From the NCBI RefSeq assembly GCF_020991375.1, contig NZ_JAJLQZ010000022.1, positions 22,432 to 86,431 of the forward strand: DNA of 64,000 nt, in the 5' to 3' direction. Below the pieces are notes generated by a model. It saw nothing but the letters and a program-made list of their open reading frames with translations. It was not told where the DNA came from and did not search any database. The translations under genes were made by a program, and so were the position numbers. The stretch is from Glycomyces amatae (lineage in GTDB: Bacteria > Actinomycetota > Actinomycetes > Mycobacteriales > Micromonosporaceae). Of this stretch, positions 33,443 through 41,627 are shown piece after piece (within the stretch, counting starts at the first letter, position 1; each line of letters begins with the position of its first letter).

Positions 33443-35368
33443 ATGGACGAGTCCCCAGCCAGGTATGCCGCGGTCTGCGTGGACCACCCACTGCCGCAGC
33501 TCAACCAGCTGTTCGACTACCGCATCCCCGCCGAACTGCTCGACCGGGTCGAGCCCGGGTGCCGCGTGGCGGTCCGGTTCAGCAACCGCAGGCTCAAGGG
33601 CACCGTCCTCGCCGTCCGCGACCACGCCGACTTCTCCGGGACGATCCTGCCGATCCTCGACGTTCTCCCGCCCGGCCGGGTGCTCACCGCCGAGGTCGCC
33701 GGGCTCGCGCAGCGGATCGCCGACCGCTACGCGGGCAACCTCGCGGACGTCCTCCGCCTGGCCCTCCCCGAGCGGAAGGTCCGCGTCGAGAAGGAGCCCC
33801 CGGCCGAACGCCTGCCGGTGGACCCCCCGACCTCGACTCACTGGGATAGATATAACGCAGGCGAGGCATTCCTGCGCGCGGTGCGCGAAGGCAAGGCGCC
33901 GAGGATCGTCTGGAGCGCCCTGCCCGGCGAGGACTGGACCTCCCGCCTCGCCGAGGCCGCCGCGGCGGCGGCCGCGGCCGGCCGCGGAGCGCTGCTGGTG
34001 GTCCCCGACCAGTACGACCTCGAGCGGCTGGACCGCGCGCTGACCGCCGTGCTCGGCCCGGACCGGCACGTCACGCTCTCCAACGCCATGGGCCCCACGC
34101 CGCGGTACCGGTCCTTCCTCAAGGCGCTCCGCGGCGAGGTCCGCATCGTCGCCGGCACGCAGGTCGCGATGTTCGCCCCCGTGGACGACCTCGGCCTGGT
34201 CGCCGTCTGGGACGACGGCGACCAGAACCTCGTCAGCCTCCACGCCCCGCACCCGCACGCCCGGGAGGTGCTGCTGACCCGGGCCGAGCTCGCCGGGGCC
34301 GCCTGCGCGGTCGGCGGCTTCGCGCGGACGGCGCAGGCGCAGCTGCTGGTCGAGACCGGCTGGGCCGTCTCGGCCGCGGGCCGCCGCGACGCGCTGCGCG
34401 CAGCCGCGCCGCGCGTGGTCCCGATCGGCGACGACGCCGACCTCGCGATCGACCCCTCCAGCTCGACCGCCCGGCTGCCCTCGGTCGCCTGGGAGGCCGC
34501 CCGGAAGGCCCTCGGCGCCGACCTGCCGGTGCTGCTCCAGGTGCCCCGCCGCGGGTACGTCCCGGCGGTCTCGTGCCAGCGCTGCCGCGCCCGCGCGCTG
34601 TGCCCGGAGTGCACCGGGCCGCTGCGGCTGACCGGGCCGCGCCGGCCCCCGGTGTGCACCTGGTGCGGCCGGGTCGACGGCTCGCACCGCTGCGCCGAGT
34701 GCGGGTCGGACCGCATCAGGGCCGTGGTGATCGGGGCCGGGCGCACGGCGGAGGAGGTCGCGAGCGCGTTCCCCGGCGTCGAGGTGGTGGAGTCGAACGC
34801 GTCGGAGCGGCTCGACTCGGTCCCGGAGGGAGCGAGGGTCGTGGTGTCGACGCCGGGGGTCGAACCCGTCGCGCCGCGAGGCTACGGCGCGGTGCTGCTG
34901 GTCGACACGTGGGCGCAGCTGACCCGGGCCGAGCTCACCGCCTCCGAGGAGGCCCTGCGGATCTGGATGAACGCGGTGGCCCTGTGCGCCCCCGGCGGCA
35001 CCGCGGTGGTCACCGCGGACGGCGGCCTGCCGGTGGTGCAGGCGCTGATCCGCTGGGACGCGGCGTGGTTCGCCGGGCAGGAGCTCGAGGACCGGGCCGA
35101 GCTCGGTTTCCCGCCGGTGATGAAGTTCGCGGCGCTGACCGGGCCGAACGGCGAGCCGGAGAAGCTGGCGGCCGACCTGCCGGCGGACCTGGGCGTCGAG
35201 GCGATCGGGCCGATCCCCGTGGACGAGCGCACCGAGCGGCTGCTGCTGCGGGTCCGGCGCCGGGACGGCGCGGCCCTGGCGGGCACGCTGGCGAGGGCGA
35301 CCGCCGAGCGGGCGGGGGCCAGGGCCGAGCAGGTGCGGGTCCAGATCGACCCCCGCGAGATCGCCTGA
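33443..35368 (+). CDS. priA: Replication restart protein PriA, helicase-inactive actinobacterial type
   Basis: Recognises stalled forks and starts primosome assembly. 641 residues. The N-terminal 3'-DNA-binding domain is recognisable (AAVCVDHPLPQLNQLFDYRI), as is the zinc-binding insertion with four CxxC pairs (CQRCRARALCPEC...CTWCG...CAECG). The motor core is degenerate. Where Walker A should be, the sequence is SALPGEDWTSRL with no GKT, and the DEEH box reads WDDGDQNLVS. ATP hydrolysis is therefore unlikely; mycobacterial PriA shows the same loss. ATG 33443 has no ribosome binding site. TATTTT ends exactly 7 bases upstream, predicting a leaderless mRNA. Confidence 0.93.
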   Translation: MDESPARYAAVCVDHPLPQLNQLFDYRIPAELLDRVEPGCRVAVRFSNRRLKGTVLAVRDHADFSGTILPILDVLPPGRVLTAEVAGLAQRIADRYAGNLADVLRLALPERKVRVEKEPPAERLPVDPPTSTHWDRYNAGEAFLRAVREGKAPRIVWSALPGEDWTSRLAEAAAAAAAAGRGALLVVPDQYDLERLDRALTAVLGPDRHVTLSNAMGPTPRYRSFLKALRGEVRIVAGTQVAMFAPVDDLGLVAVWDDGDQNLVSLHAPHPHAREVLLTRAELAGAACAVGGFARTAQAQLLVETGWAVSAAGRRDALRAAAPRVVPIGDDADLAIDPSSSTARLPSVAWEAARKALGADLPVLLQVPRRGYVPAVSCQRCRARALCPECTGPLRLTGPRRPPVCTWCGRVDGSHRCAECGSDRIRAVVIGAGRTAEEVASAFPGVEVVESNASERLDSVPEGARVVVSTPGVEPVAPRGYGAVLLVDTWAQLTRAELTASEEALRIWMNAVALCAPGGTAVVTADGGLPVVQALIRWDAAWFAGQELEDRAELGFPPVMKFAALTGPNGEPEKLAADLPADLGVEAIGPIPVDERTERLLLRVRRRDGAALAGTLARATAERAGARAEQVRVQIDPREIA

Positions 35369-35387
35369 CCGGCGGGCCCCTTCGCGG

Positions 35388-35393
35388 CACAAT
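35388..35393 (+). promoter_or_regulatory. -10 box of leaderless DUF72-gene promoter
   Basis: CACAAT ends 7 bases before ATG 35400, so +1 falls on the A of the start codon. There is no ribosome binding site. Confidence 0.45.
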
Positions 35394-35399
35394 GGGTGG

Positions 35400-36551
35400 A
35401 TGCCCGTGTTCGTCGGCACGTCCGGCTGGCAGTTCCGCGAGTGGCGGGACGCGTTCTACTCCGGCGTCCCGCAGCGACGCTGGCTGGAGCGGTACGCAGG
35501 GCACTTCGCCACGGTCGAGAACAACAGCTCGTTCTACGGCCTGCCGGGCCGCGAGCGGTTCGAGGCCTGGCGCGAGCGGCTCCCGCCGGGTTTCATCATG
35601 GCGGTCAAGGCGAACCGCGAGCTCACGCATGTCGCGCGGCTGCGCGACCCGGCCGGGCACGTGGACCGGCTCGTCGAGGCGGCGGCCGGGCTCGGCGACC
35701 GGCTGGGGCCGTTCCTGCTGCAACTGCCGCCGTGGCTGCGGGCCGCTCCGGAGCGGCTGGCCGCGTGCCTGGACCGCTTTCCGGCGGGCGCGCGGGTCGC
35801 GGTGGAGCCGCGGCACCGGTCGTGGTGGAACGACGAGGTGCGCGGGCTGCTGACCGAGCGCGACGCGGCCCTGTGCTGGGCCGATCGGGGCGGTCGGCCG
35901 GTGGCGCCGCTGTGGCGCACCGCTTCGTGGGGGTATCTGCGGCTCCACGAGGGCCGGGCCCGGCCGGTGCCGAGCTACGGGGACGCCGCGCTGCGGTCGT
36001 GGTGCCGGCGCGTCGACGAGGCCTGGCCGCGGTCGGCCGACTGCCACGTCTACTTCAACAACGACCCGGGGCCGGCGCCGGTGCTGAACGCGTTGCGCTT
36101 CGCCGGGTTGATGCGCGGCCTCGGCCGCGAGGTCCCGGCCGCGGCAGGGGCATTACCGCTCGGCTTCGGCGGCCTCGTCGCGAGGCTTGCCGAACCTGCC
36201 CAGGACGCCGCGCCACAGGGCGCGGAGGCGCTCACGGAAGAAGTAGACGGCCGCGACGGCGATGAGGACGAACGGGATGGCGATCGGGAAGACCGTGGTG
36301 AAGCCGAGGACCACGATGAGGGACTCCACGCCGATCAGGGTCGCGACGCCCATGTAGCCGAAGATCGTCAGCGACTGCGCGCGGTAGGCGAGGGCGGCGA
36401 TGGCGGTCCGGATGCGGCTCTCCCGTTGCTCGGTCACCGTTCCTGTATACCAGGGGCGCGGCGATCGGGCCCGTCTCAGGCGGTTCGCCGTCCGGCGCGG
36501 GGCGGTCGCGGCCGTCAGCCGAGGCGGTCGGCCAGTTCGAGCCGCTCGTAG
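35400..36551 (+). CDS. DUF72 (YecE-like) protein with abnormal C-terminal extension
   Basis: Residues 1 to about 245 form a complete DUF72 TIM-barrel: PVFVGTSGWQFREWRDAFY, FATVENNSSFYGLP, FIMAVKANRELTH, RVAVEPRHRSWW and DCHVYFNNDPG. The family's function is not established. No in-frame stop occurs where the domain ends; translation must run on to 36551, giving 383 residues. The extra part is first Asp/Glu-rich, then Arg-rich, as expected for reading antisense to another gene. It overlaps the whole membrane-protein gene on the other strand (36153-36437) and the end of the NB-ARC regulator. Either a stop was lost or the overlap is tolerated. Confidence 0.8.
   Translation: MPVFVGTSGWQFREWRDAFYSGVPQRRWLERYAGHFATVENNSSFYGLPGRERFEAWRERLPPGFIMAVKANRELTHVARLRDPAGHVDRLVEAAAGLGDRLGPFLLQLPPWLRAAPERLAACLDRFPAGARVAVEPRHRSWWNDEVRGLLTERDAALCWADRGGRPVAPLWRTASWGYLRLHEGRARPVPSYGDAALRSWCRRVDEAWPRSADCHVYFNNDPGPAPVLNALRFAGLMRGLGREVPAAAGALPLGFGGLVARLAEPAQDAAPQGAEALTEEVDGRDGDEDERDGDREDRGEAEDHDEGLHADQGRDAHVAEDRQRLRAVGEGGDGGPDAALPLLGHRSCIPGARRSGPSQAVRRPARGGRGRQPRRSASSSRS
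36153..36437 (-). CDS. Small two-span membrane protein, unknown
   Basis: 94 residues. A basic, cytoplasmic N-terminus (TEQRESRIRTAIAALAYRAQ) is followed by two hydrophobic segments, about residues 22-43 and 47-68, and a charged tail (FFRERLRALWRGVLGRFGKPRDEAAEAE). No family recognised. GTG 36437 has AGGA 4 bases upstream; TATACA ends 7 bases upstream and could be a leaderless -10. The hydropathy pattern and codon pattern favour this strand over the antisense DUF72 extension. It lies downstream of the NB-ARC regulator in the same direction. Confidence 0.65.
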   Translation of the reverse strand: MTEQRESRIRTAIAALAYRAQSLTIFGYMGVATLIGVESLIVVLGFTTVFPIAIPFVLIAVAAVYFFRERLRALWRGVLGRFGKPRDEAAEAER

Positions 36552-39028
36552 GTCCCCAGGGCCTCGTGGCGGTGCAGGGCGCGCTCCCATTGGGTCCGTG
36601 CCCCGGCCTGGTCGCCGCGGGCCGCGAGCGTGTCGCCGAGGCCGTGGCGGGCCCGGGCCTCCTCGTACGGGTTGCCGAGGGCCTCGGCGAGTTCGAGGGC
36701 CTCGAGGTGGAGCCGCTCGGCCGCGTCGGGGTCGCCGGAGGCCAGGTAGGCGAAGCCGGCCTCGTTGAGGGCGATCAGCCGCTGCTCGGCGCGCGCGGTC
36801 GTCGCGGTCGCGTCGAGGGCGGCCTCGGCCAGCTCGGCCGCCTCCGCGCGGCGGCCCCGGCGGGCCTGGATCCACGCGAAGAGGCTGCGGGCGACGGTCA
36901 GCCCGTAGTGGTTGCCGCTGCGGTTGTAGGCGTCGAGGGCCTGTTCGAGCAGTGCGGCGGCGGCATCCAGGTCGTCCGCGCGCATCCGCAGCCGCCCGAG
37001 GTCCAGCAGCGCCCCGCCGAGGTCGACGTGCCAGCCCAGGTCGGTGAAGATCTTCAGCGATCCCTCGAAGGCGTCCTTGGCCTCCCCGTGGGCGCCCAGG
37101 AGCATGTCGAGGTGGGCGATCTCGGTGCGGCACTTCGTTTCCAGTCCGGCCTCGCCGAGGTCGCGGTAGCCCTCGGCGGCCTCGGCCGCGCAGGCGCGGG
37201 CCTCGGCGAGCCGCCAGCGCTCGAAGTGGCACCAGCCGATGGCCGCCAGCGAGGACACCGCGCCCAGGCCGTGGCCGAGTTCGAGGGACAGGCCGCGGGC
37301 CTCGTCGAGGCGGCGTTCGGCCTCGTCGTACCGGTTGAGGTCCCTGAGCGTGTTGCCCATCTGCCGCAGCAGCCTGGCCTCGTGGGCGCGGTCGCCGAGG
37401 GCGCGGGCGGCGGTGAACGCGATGTCGAGGTTGGCGAGGGCCTCGGTGTGGAATCCGCGCGTGCTCAGGTGCCGCCACATGGTCGCGGCGAGCCGGCCGG
37501 CGTGCCAGGGGTGCCCCGCCGCGGCGGCGTGGCGCATCATCTCGCCGATCAGGTCGTGGCGGGCGTCGAGCCAGAGGACGGCGTCGCGGGAGTCGCCGAA
37601 CTCGGGCACCGGCACGTCGGTGTCGGGAGTGGTCTCGGCGTCGAATCCGTGCACGAGCCGGTGGCATCGGGCGAGGGTCGCCAGGTACCAGTCGTAGAGG
37701 CGGTCGAGTGCGGCGTCCCGCTCGCTCCCGGGGAGCCGTTCGGCCTGCTCGCGTGCGTAGGCGCGGACGAGGTCGTGGACGCTCCAGCGGCCTTCGGCGG
37801 CCGGTGCGGCGAGGTGGACGGCGGCGAGCCGGTGGAGGGCGGCGTCGGCGGCCGCCGTGTCCGTGCCGGTGAGGGCGGCGATCCCGGCGGGTTCGAACTC
37901 GGTGGCGGGGTGGAGGCCGACGGCGTCGAGGACCCGGCGCTCGGCGGGCTCGAGGCGGTCGCGGGTGAGGTCGAGGCACGCGCGCAGTCCGGCGGCCTCG
38001 TCGCCGGGGAGGTCGAGGTTCGCCAGGGGCGCCCCGGCGATGCGGTCGCGGAGGTCGCCGAGGGGCTGCTCGGGGCGGGCGAGGGTCTGGCAGGCGGCCA
38101 GGCGCAGGGCGAGGGGGAGGTCGCCGCAGGCGGCGGCGAGGCCGCGGGTGGCCTCGGGGTCGGCGGCGACGCGTTCGCGGCCGATCATGGCGCCCAGGAG
38201 GTCCATGGAGGCCTCGCGGGTGAGCGGGGCGAGGCGCAGGTGGGGGACGCCGTGGGTGGCGGTGAGGCCGAACAGGTCGGTGCGGGCGGTGATGAGGGCG
38301 GTGGACCCGCCGGCGCCGGGCAGGAGGTCGCGCAGCTGCTCGGGGCTGAGGGCGTTGTCGAGGACGACGAGGACGCGGCGGTGGCTCAGGAGCGAGCGGT
38401 ACATCGCGGCCCGCTCGTCGCCGTCCTGCGGGACCTCTTCGGGGTCGGTGCCGAGCGCGGTGAGGAAGCGCTGGAGGACGGGGGCGGGGCCGAGCGGGGC
38501 GCTGCCGGAGAAGCCGCGGAGGTCGATGTAGAGCTGGCCGTCGGGGAAGGCGTCGGGGGAGCGGTGGGCCCAGTGGAGGGCGAGGGCGGTCTTGCCGACG
38601 CCGGCGGGGCCGGCGATGACGACCGCGCGGGGCGAGGCCTCGCGGGCGTGCCGGTCGATGAGGCGCAGTTCGCGTTCGCGGCCGATGAAGGCGTGGGGCG
38701 CGGAGGGGAGCTGGCGGGGGACCAGGCCGGTGTCGGTGACGTCGGCGGCGGCGATGCGGCCGCACTGGGCGAGCCAGGTGTCGACGGCGGCCTCGTCGCC
38801 GCCGCAGGCGCGGACGAGCGCGGCGACGACTTCGGCGCGGGGGATCGCGTCGCGGTTGAGGACGGCGGCGAGGGTGCTGGTGGGGAGCCAGTCGCCGCGG
38901 TCGCGGGCGCGGCGGCTGATCTCGCGGATGCTCAGGCCGGAGGCGGCGCGCAGCTCGCGGAGCAGGGCGACCAGTTGGGGGGCCGAGGCCGCCGCGGAGG
39001 GGTCCAGGCCGTCGGGGGAATGGCGCAC
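36515..39028 (-). CDS. STAND regulator: HTH, NB-ARC ATPase and TPR domains
   Basis: 837-residue signal-transduction ATPase. Residues about 15-75 form an XRE-like HTH (LRAASGLSIREISRRA...LPTSTLAAVLNR). NB-ARC follows: Walker A VVIAGPAGVGKTALAL near residue 142, Walker B RVLVVLDNA, and GLAAACGDLPLALRLAA. From about residue 530 to the end come TPR-type helical repeats (ALANLDIAFTAARALGD, EALDAYNRSGNHYGLTVARS). Proteins of this design act as ATP-switched activators in actinobacteria. GTG 39028 follows TAGAAT by 6 bases, predicting a leaderless mRNA. It is divergent from the unknown 549-residue gene at 39187, with a perfect inverted repeat between them, so it probably controls that gene. Confidence 0.85.
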   Translation of the reverse strand: MRHSPDGLDPSAAASAPQLVALLRELRAASGLSIREISRRARDRGDWLPTSTLAAVLNRDAIPRAEVVAALVRACGGDEAAVDTWLAQCGRIAAADVTDTGLVPRQLPSAPHAFIGRERELRLIDRHAREASPRAVVIAGPAGVGKTALALHWAHRSPDAFPDGQLYIDLRGFSGSAPLGPAPVLQRFLTALGTDPEEVPQDGDERAAMYRSLLSHRRVLVVLDNALSPEQLRDLLPGAGGSTALITARTDLFGLTATHGVPHLRLAPLTREASMDLLGAMIGRERVAADPEATRGLAAACGDLPLALRLAACQTLARPEQPLGDLRDRIAGAPLANLDLPGDEAAGLRACLDLTRDRLEPAERRVLDAVGLHPATEFEPAGIAALTGTDTAAADAALHRLAAVHLAAPAAEGRWSVHDLVRAYAREQAERLPGSERDAALDRLYDWYLATLARCHRLVHGFDAETTPDTDVPVPEFGDSRDAVLWLDARHDLIGEMMRHAAAAGHPWHAGRLAATMWRHLSTRGFHTEALANLDIAFTAARALGDRAHEARLLRQMGNTLRDLNRYDEAERRLDEARGLSLELGHGLGAVSSLAAIGWCHFERWRLAEARACAAEAAEGYRDLGEAGLETKCRTEIAHLDMLLGAHGEAKDAFEGSLKIFTDLGWHVDLGGALLDLGRLRMRADDLDAAAALLEQALDAYNRSGNHYGLTVARSLFAWIQARRGRRAEAAELAEAALDATATTARAEQRLIALNEAGFAYLASGDPDAAERLHLEALELAEALGNPYEEARARHGLGDTLAARGDQAGARTQWERALHRHEALGTYERLELADRLG

Positions 39029-39034
39029 CTCACG

Positions 39035-39040
39035 ATTCTA
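39035..39040 (-). promoter_or_regulatory. -10 box of leaderless STAND-regulator promoter
   Basis: On the minus strand TAGAAT ends 7 bases before the GTG start at 39028. No ribosome binding site is present. Confidence 0.5.
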
Positions 39041-39068
39041 CAGAGGATCCGCCAGGCGGGGGGCTCCT

Positions 39069-39087
39069 GTCCCGGACGTTCCGGGAC
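39069..39087. promoter_or_regulatory. Perfect inverted repeat between divergent genes
   Basis: GTCCCGGA CGT TCCGGGAC: 8-base arms and a 3-base centre. It sits 41 bases from the STAND gene and 100 bases from the 549-residue gene, a typical operator position for the divergent pair. Confidence 0.55.
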
Positions 39088-39186
39088 GCCCGCAACCCTT
39101 GCGGCACTGGCGCATCGATGGTGCACTCGAACCGTCCCCGAAGGCCGTGCGCCTTCGCGGCCTCCCCATGAGAAAGGCGATGCCCC

Positions 39187-40836
39187 ATGGTCGCTCCGAC
39201 GCAGTTCCCCGGCCCGAAGCACGCTGAGATGGTCAAGGACTACCTGGCGGTCTTCGAGGACATCCTGACGGTGCGGTGGAAGCGGCAGGCGGCCTTGGAC
39301 TTCCGCGGGAACCGGCACATCGTCAACCGGCTGTCCGCGACGGACGTGAAGTCCTGTGTGCTCGTGTGGCCGCGACTGAGCGACCCGGACGTGTTCTACC
39401 ACCGCGGGTTCTGCGACTACGGGTTCTGGGCCGAGGGCGACGCGGACAAGGCGCCGCCGTCCACCTGTAGCGGGAGGCTCCCGCCGAATATGGCGGGCGT
39501 GGAGGTCACGGACAAGCGGACCGGTCGCACCGCACCGCTGCCGGCGCAGGTGCAGTGCCCCATGCCGCAGGTCATGGAGCAGGTCCCGCAGTGGGCGAAA
39601 GCGGAGTGCAGCGCGCTCTACCGGCGCATCCCCTTGTTCGACCACCAGAAGCAGGAGGAGCTCGGCGCCGGTTACGCCGCCCTTCAGGCCATCAGCACCG
39701 CGCTGTACGCGGGTGACTCCGACGACGGCGGCAAGGGCTCGAAAGGCGCCGGGGACCTGTCGGCCCTGATCGAGGACCTGCCGAGCGACGCCTCGGTGTT
39801 CGACGAGTGGTGGGAGGCCTGGACCGGCCTGGCCGCCGACGCGCTCCGCCATGGGTTCATGGTGTCGCCCAAGCCGACCCGCAGGAGCCACTACGACCTC
39901 GCGACTTCGCTGGCCATGCGCGTGCACCTCCGCGCCGGCATCATCGAGTTCGGCCGCAACAACGTCATCGGCGCGATCGAGGGCGCGACCCGGGCGCTGT
40001 ACGCGACGAGCACGACGACCTCGGAGGGGACCGCCGGCTGGAAGACCATGCAGGGCGTCGGCGACTTCTTGGCGCTCGTCGGCGGCCCGAAGGGCGCCGC
40101 CGCGGGCGGCGCGATCTCGCTCATCGGCTTCCTCGGCGAGCAGATGTTCCCCGTGCCCGTCAAGCAGGTCGACTTCAGCGGCGACTTCAAGAAGATCGTC
40201 GTCGACCTCGGTGCCAAGATCGACGAGGTCCGCACCGAGGTGGAGTCCAAAGAGGGGGAGTACGCGGCGGCGGTGTCCGAGCTCCGCGACCGCATCAACG
40301 GCAAGAGCGGCTTCGAACTGGAACTGTACGACCTGACCGAGAACCACGCGTCCGGCGACGACGCCCGAAAGTCCGAGAAGTTCTCGGTCTCGGTCGACAT
40401 GGTCATGTCGCTCGCCGAGCAGTGCGGCAAGATCGCCATCGGCTATGAGGGGCTGCTGGCCCATTTCAAAGGCGCCTACAAGGCCGAAGGGCAGCTCGCC
40501 GACAAGGACGGCATCGCGCGCCCGGCCGACGTCGACGTCATGGCGCTGAACCGGGAGTTCGAGCAGTACATGCGGACCGCGACCGCGCGGTACTACCTCG
40601 CCCGCGACCAGATCAGAGAGGCGGCCGAAGACTACGACGAGGCCGATGGGAACGCCGCCCAGGACTTCGAGCGGATCATGGGGGACCCGGACATGCGCAA
40701 GACCATGGACAAGACTTCCGAGCTGGACCTCGAGGCCGAGGCCGCTGACACGCAGCGCCCCGCAGGAGCCGACACCGACCCTTACGAGGACGGCACGTAC
40801 GTGACCCGGAAGTCCCAGGAAGCGGCGGCGTCGTAG
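39187..40836 (+). CDS. Unknown 549-residue helical protein, possible type VII secretion substrate
   Basis: No family recognised. There is no signal peptide. The N-terminal third contains paired cysteines (DVKSCVLVW, RGFCDYGFW, STCSG, QVQCPMP, KAECSALY). A Gly/Ala-rich hydrophobic stretch near residues 298-325 (FLALVGGPKGAAAGGAISLIGF) could enter a membrane. The C-terminal third is long helices, with AAEDYDEADGNAAQDFE near residue 480. This YxxxD after a helical pair recalls the export signal of type VII (ESX) substrates. ATG 39187 has GAGAAAGG upstream. It lies divergent from a STAND regulator and 3 kb from a cluster of ESX-substrate-like genes. The secretion link is inference. Confidence 0.6.
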   Translation: MVAPTQFPGPKHAEMVKDYLAVFEDILTVRWKRQAALDFRGNRHIVNRLSATDVKSCVLVWPRLSDPDVFYHRGFCDYGFWAEGDADKAPPSTCSGRLPPNMAGVEVTDKRTGRTAPLPAQVQCPMPQVMEQVPQWAKAECSALYRRIPLFDHQKQEELGAGYAALQAISTALYAGDSDDGGKGSKGAGDLSALIEDLPSDASVFDEWWEAWTGLAADALRHGFMVSPKPTRRSHYDLATSLAMRVHLRAGIIEFGRNNVIGAIEGATRALYATSTTTSEGTAGWKTMQGVGDFLALVGGPKGAAAGGAISLIGFLGEQMFPVPVKQVDFSGDFKKIVVDLGAKIDEVRTEVESKEGEYAAAVSELRDRINGKSGFELELYDLTENHASGDDARKSEKFSVSVDMVMSLAEQCGKIAIGYEGLLAHFKGAYKAEGQLADKDGIARPADVDVMALNREFEQYMRTATARYYLARDQIREAAEDYDEADGNAAQDFERIMGDPDMRKTMDKTSELDLEAEAADTQRPAGADTDPYEDGTYVTRKSQEAAAS

Positions 40837-40902
40837 CGCGGCGCGGCCGCGCCCTCAGGAGACCCGGGCCGGGGATGTGGGAACGCTCCGGTCCGACCGC
40901 TC

Positions 40903-40937
40903 CGGCCGCCCCGCGAATCCGCTGCGCGGGGCGGCCG
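40903..40937 (+). terminator. Hairpin terminator after the 549-residue gene
   Basis: A 13-bp stem CGGCCGCCCCGCG/CGCGGGGCGGCCG with a 9-base loop. A 14-base palindrome, GGCGCGGCCGCGCC, lies closer to the stop codon. Confidence 0.7.
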
Positions 40938-41035
40938 GGCCACTTCCTCCGCGGCGACCGATGAATCCCGGCGCGCCGCCTCGTCTCGACTGGTGCAGCC
41001 AACGCATCGGAACCGTTCGGAAGGACGTCACCACC

Positions 41036-41512
41036 ATGCAGAAGATCGTCACCAACATCTGGTACGACGGGGACGCCGAAGAGGCCGTCGCCTTCTACGT
41101 GTCCCTGTTCCCCGGTGCCAAGGTCACCGGCACCATCCCCTTCGTCGAGGACGCCCACGGCACCCCCGGCAAGGTCATGGTCGTGAACTTCGAGCTCGCC
41201 GGGCAGTCCTTCACCGCCATCAACGGCGACGACTCGGCCAAGCACGACCACGCCATGTCGCTCCTGGTCAACTGCGACGACCAGGCCGAGGTCGACCGCC
41301 TGTGGGACGCCGTCCTCGCGGGCGGCGGCAGGGAGATCGAGTGCGGCTGGGTCGCCGACAAGTGGGGCGTCAACTGGCAGATCTGGCCCTCCGCGGCCGA
41401 CGACTACGTCGGCGGCCCCGACAAGGAGGCCGCCATGCGCGCCACCGAGGCGATGTACAAGATGAAGAAGATCGACCTCCAGGGCCTCAAGGACGCCTAC
41501 GAGGGCCGGTAG
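41036..41512 (+). CDS. VOC-superfamily protein (PhnB/3-demethylubiquinone methyltransferase-like)
   Basis: 158-residue glyoxalase/bleomycin-resistance fold protein of the PhnB-like subgroup. Signatures: VTNIWYDGDAEEAVAFYVSLFPGAKV at the N-terminus, GQSFTAINGDD, SLLVNCDDQAEVDRLWDAV, and CGWVADKWGVNWQIWP. Such proteins are usually annotated as 3-demethylubiquinone-9 3-methyltransferase-like, but their substrate is unknown; a metal-dependent enzyme or a sequestering protein is possible. ATG 41036 has GGAAGGA upstream. Monocistronic, between two hairpins. Confidence 0.85.
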   Translation: MQKIVTNIWYDGDAEEAVAFYVSLFPGAKVTGTIPFVEDAHGTPGKVMVVNFELAGQSFTAINGDDSAKHDHAMSLLVNCDDQAEVDRLWDAVLAGGGREIECGWVADKWGVNWQIWPSAADDYVGGPDKEAAMRATEAMYKMKKIDLQGLKDAYEGR

Positions 41513-41522
41513 CGCCGCAGGT

Positions 41523-41550
41523 CCCGGATCCCCCGCCCGGGGGACCCGGG
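41523..41550 (+). terminator. Hairpin after the VOC gene
   Basis: TCCCCCG cc CGGGGGA, flanked by pairing CCCGG/CCGGG, 10 bases after the stop. Confidence 0.55.
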
Positions 41551-41615
41551 CCACGCCGCGGAGGGAGGCCCCCGGGGCCCGCCTCGGCGACACTGGAGCC
41601 GTGAACGACCGCTGG

Positions 41616-41621
41616 CACAAT
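41616..41621 (+). promoter_or_regulatory. -10 box of leaderless histidine-kinase promoter
   Basis: CACAAT ends 7 bases before ATG 41628. A second possibility, GACACT (41589-41594), ends 7 bases before an in-frame GTG at 41601. Neither start has a ribosome binding site. Confidence 0.45.
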
Positions 41622-41627
41622 GGCCCC

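Noticed and set aside
36153..38765. An 870-codon minus-strand frame that seems to fuse a Pro/Arg-rich part to the small membrane protein
   Set aside because: The first part is the wrong frame of the STAND regulator gene. Only the last 94 codons, from GTG 36437, have protein-like composition.
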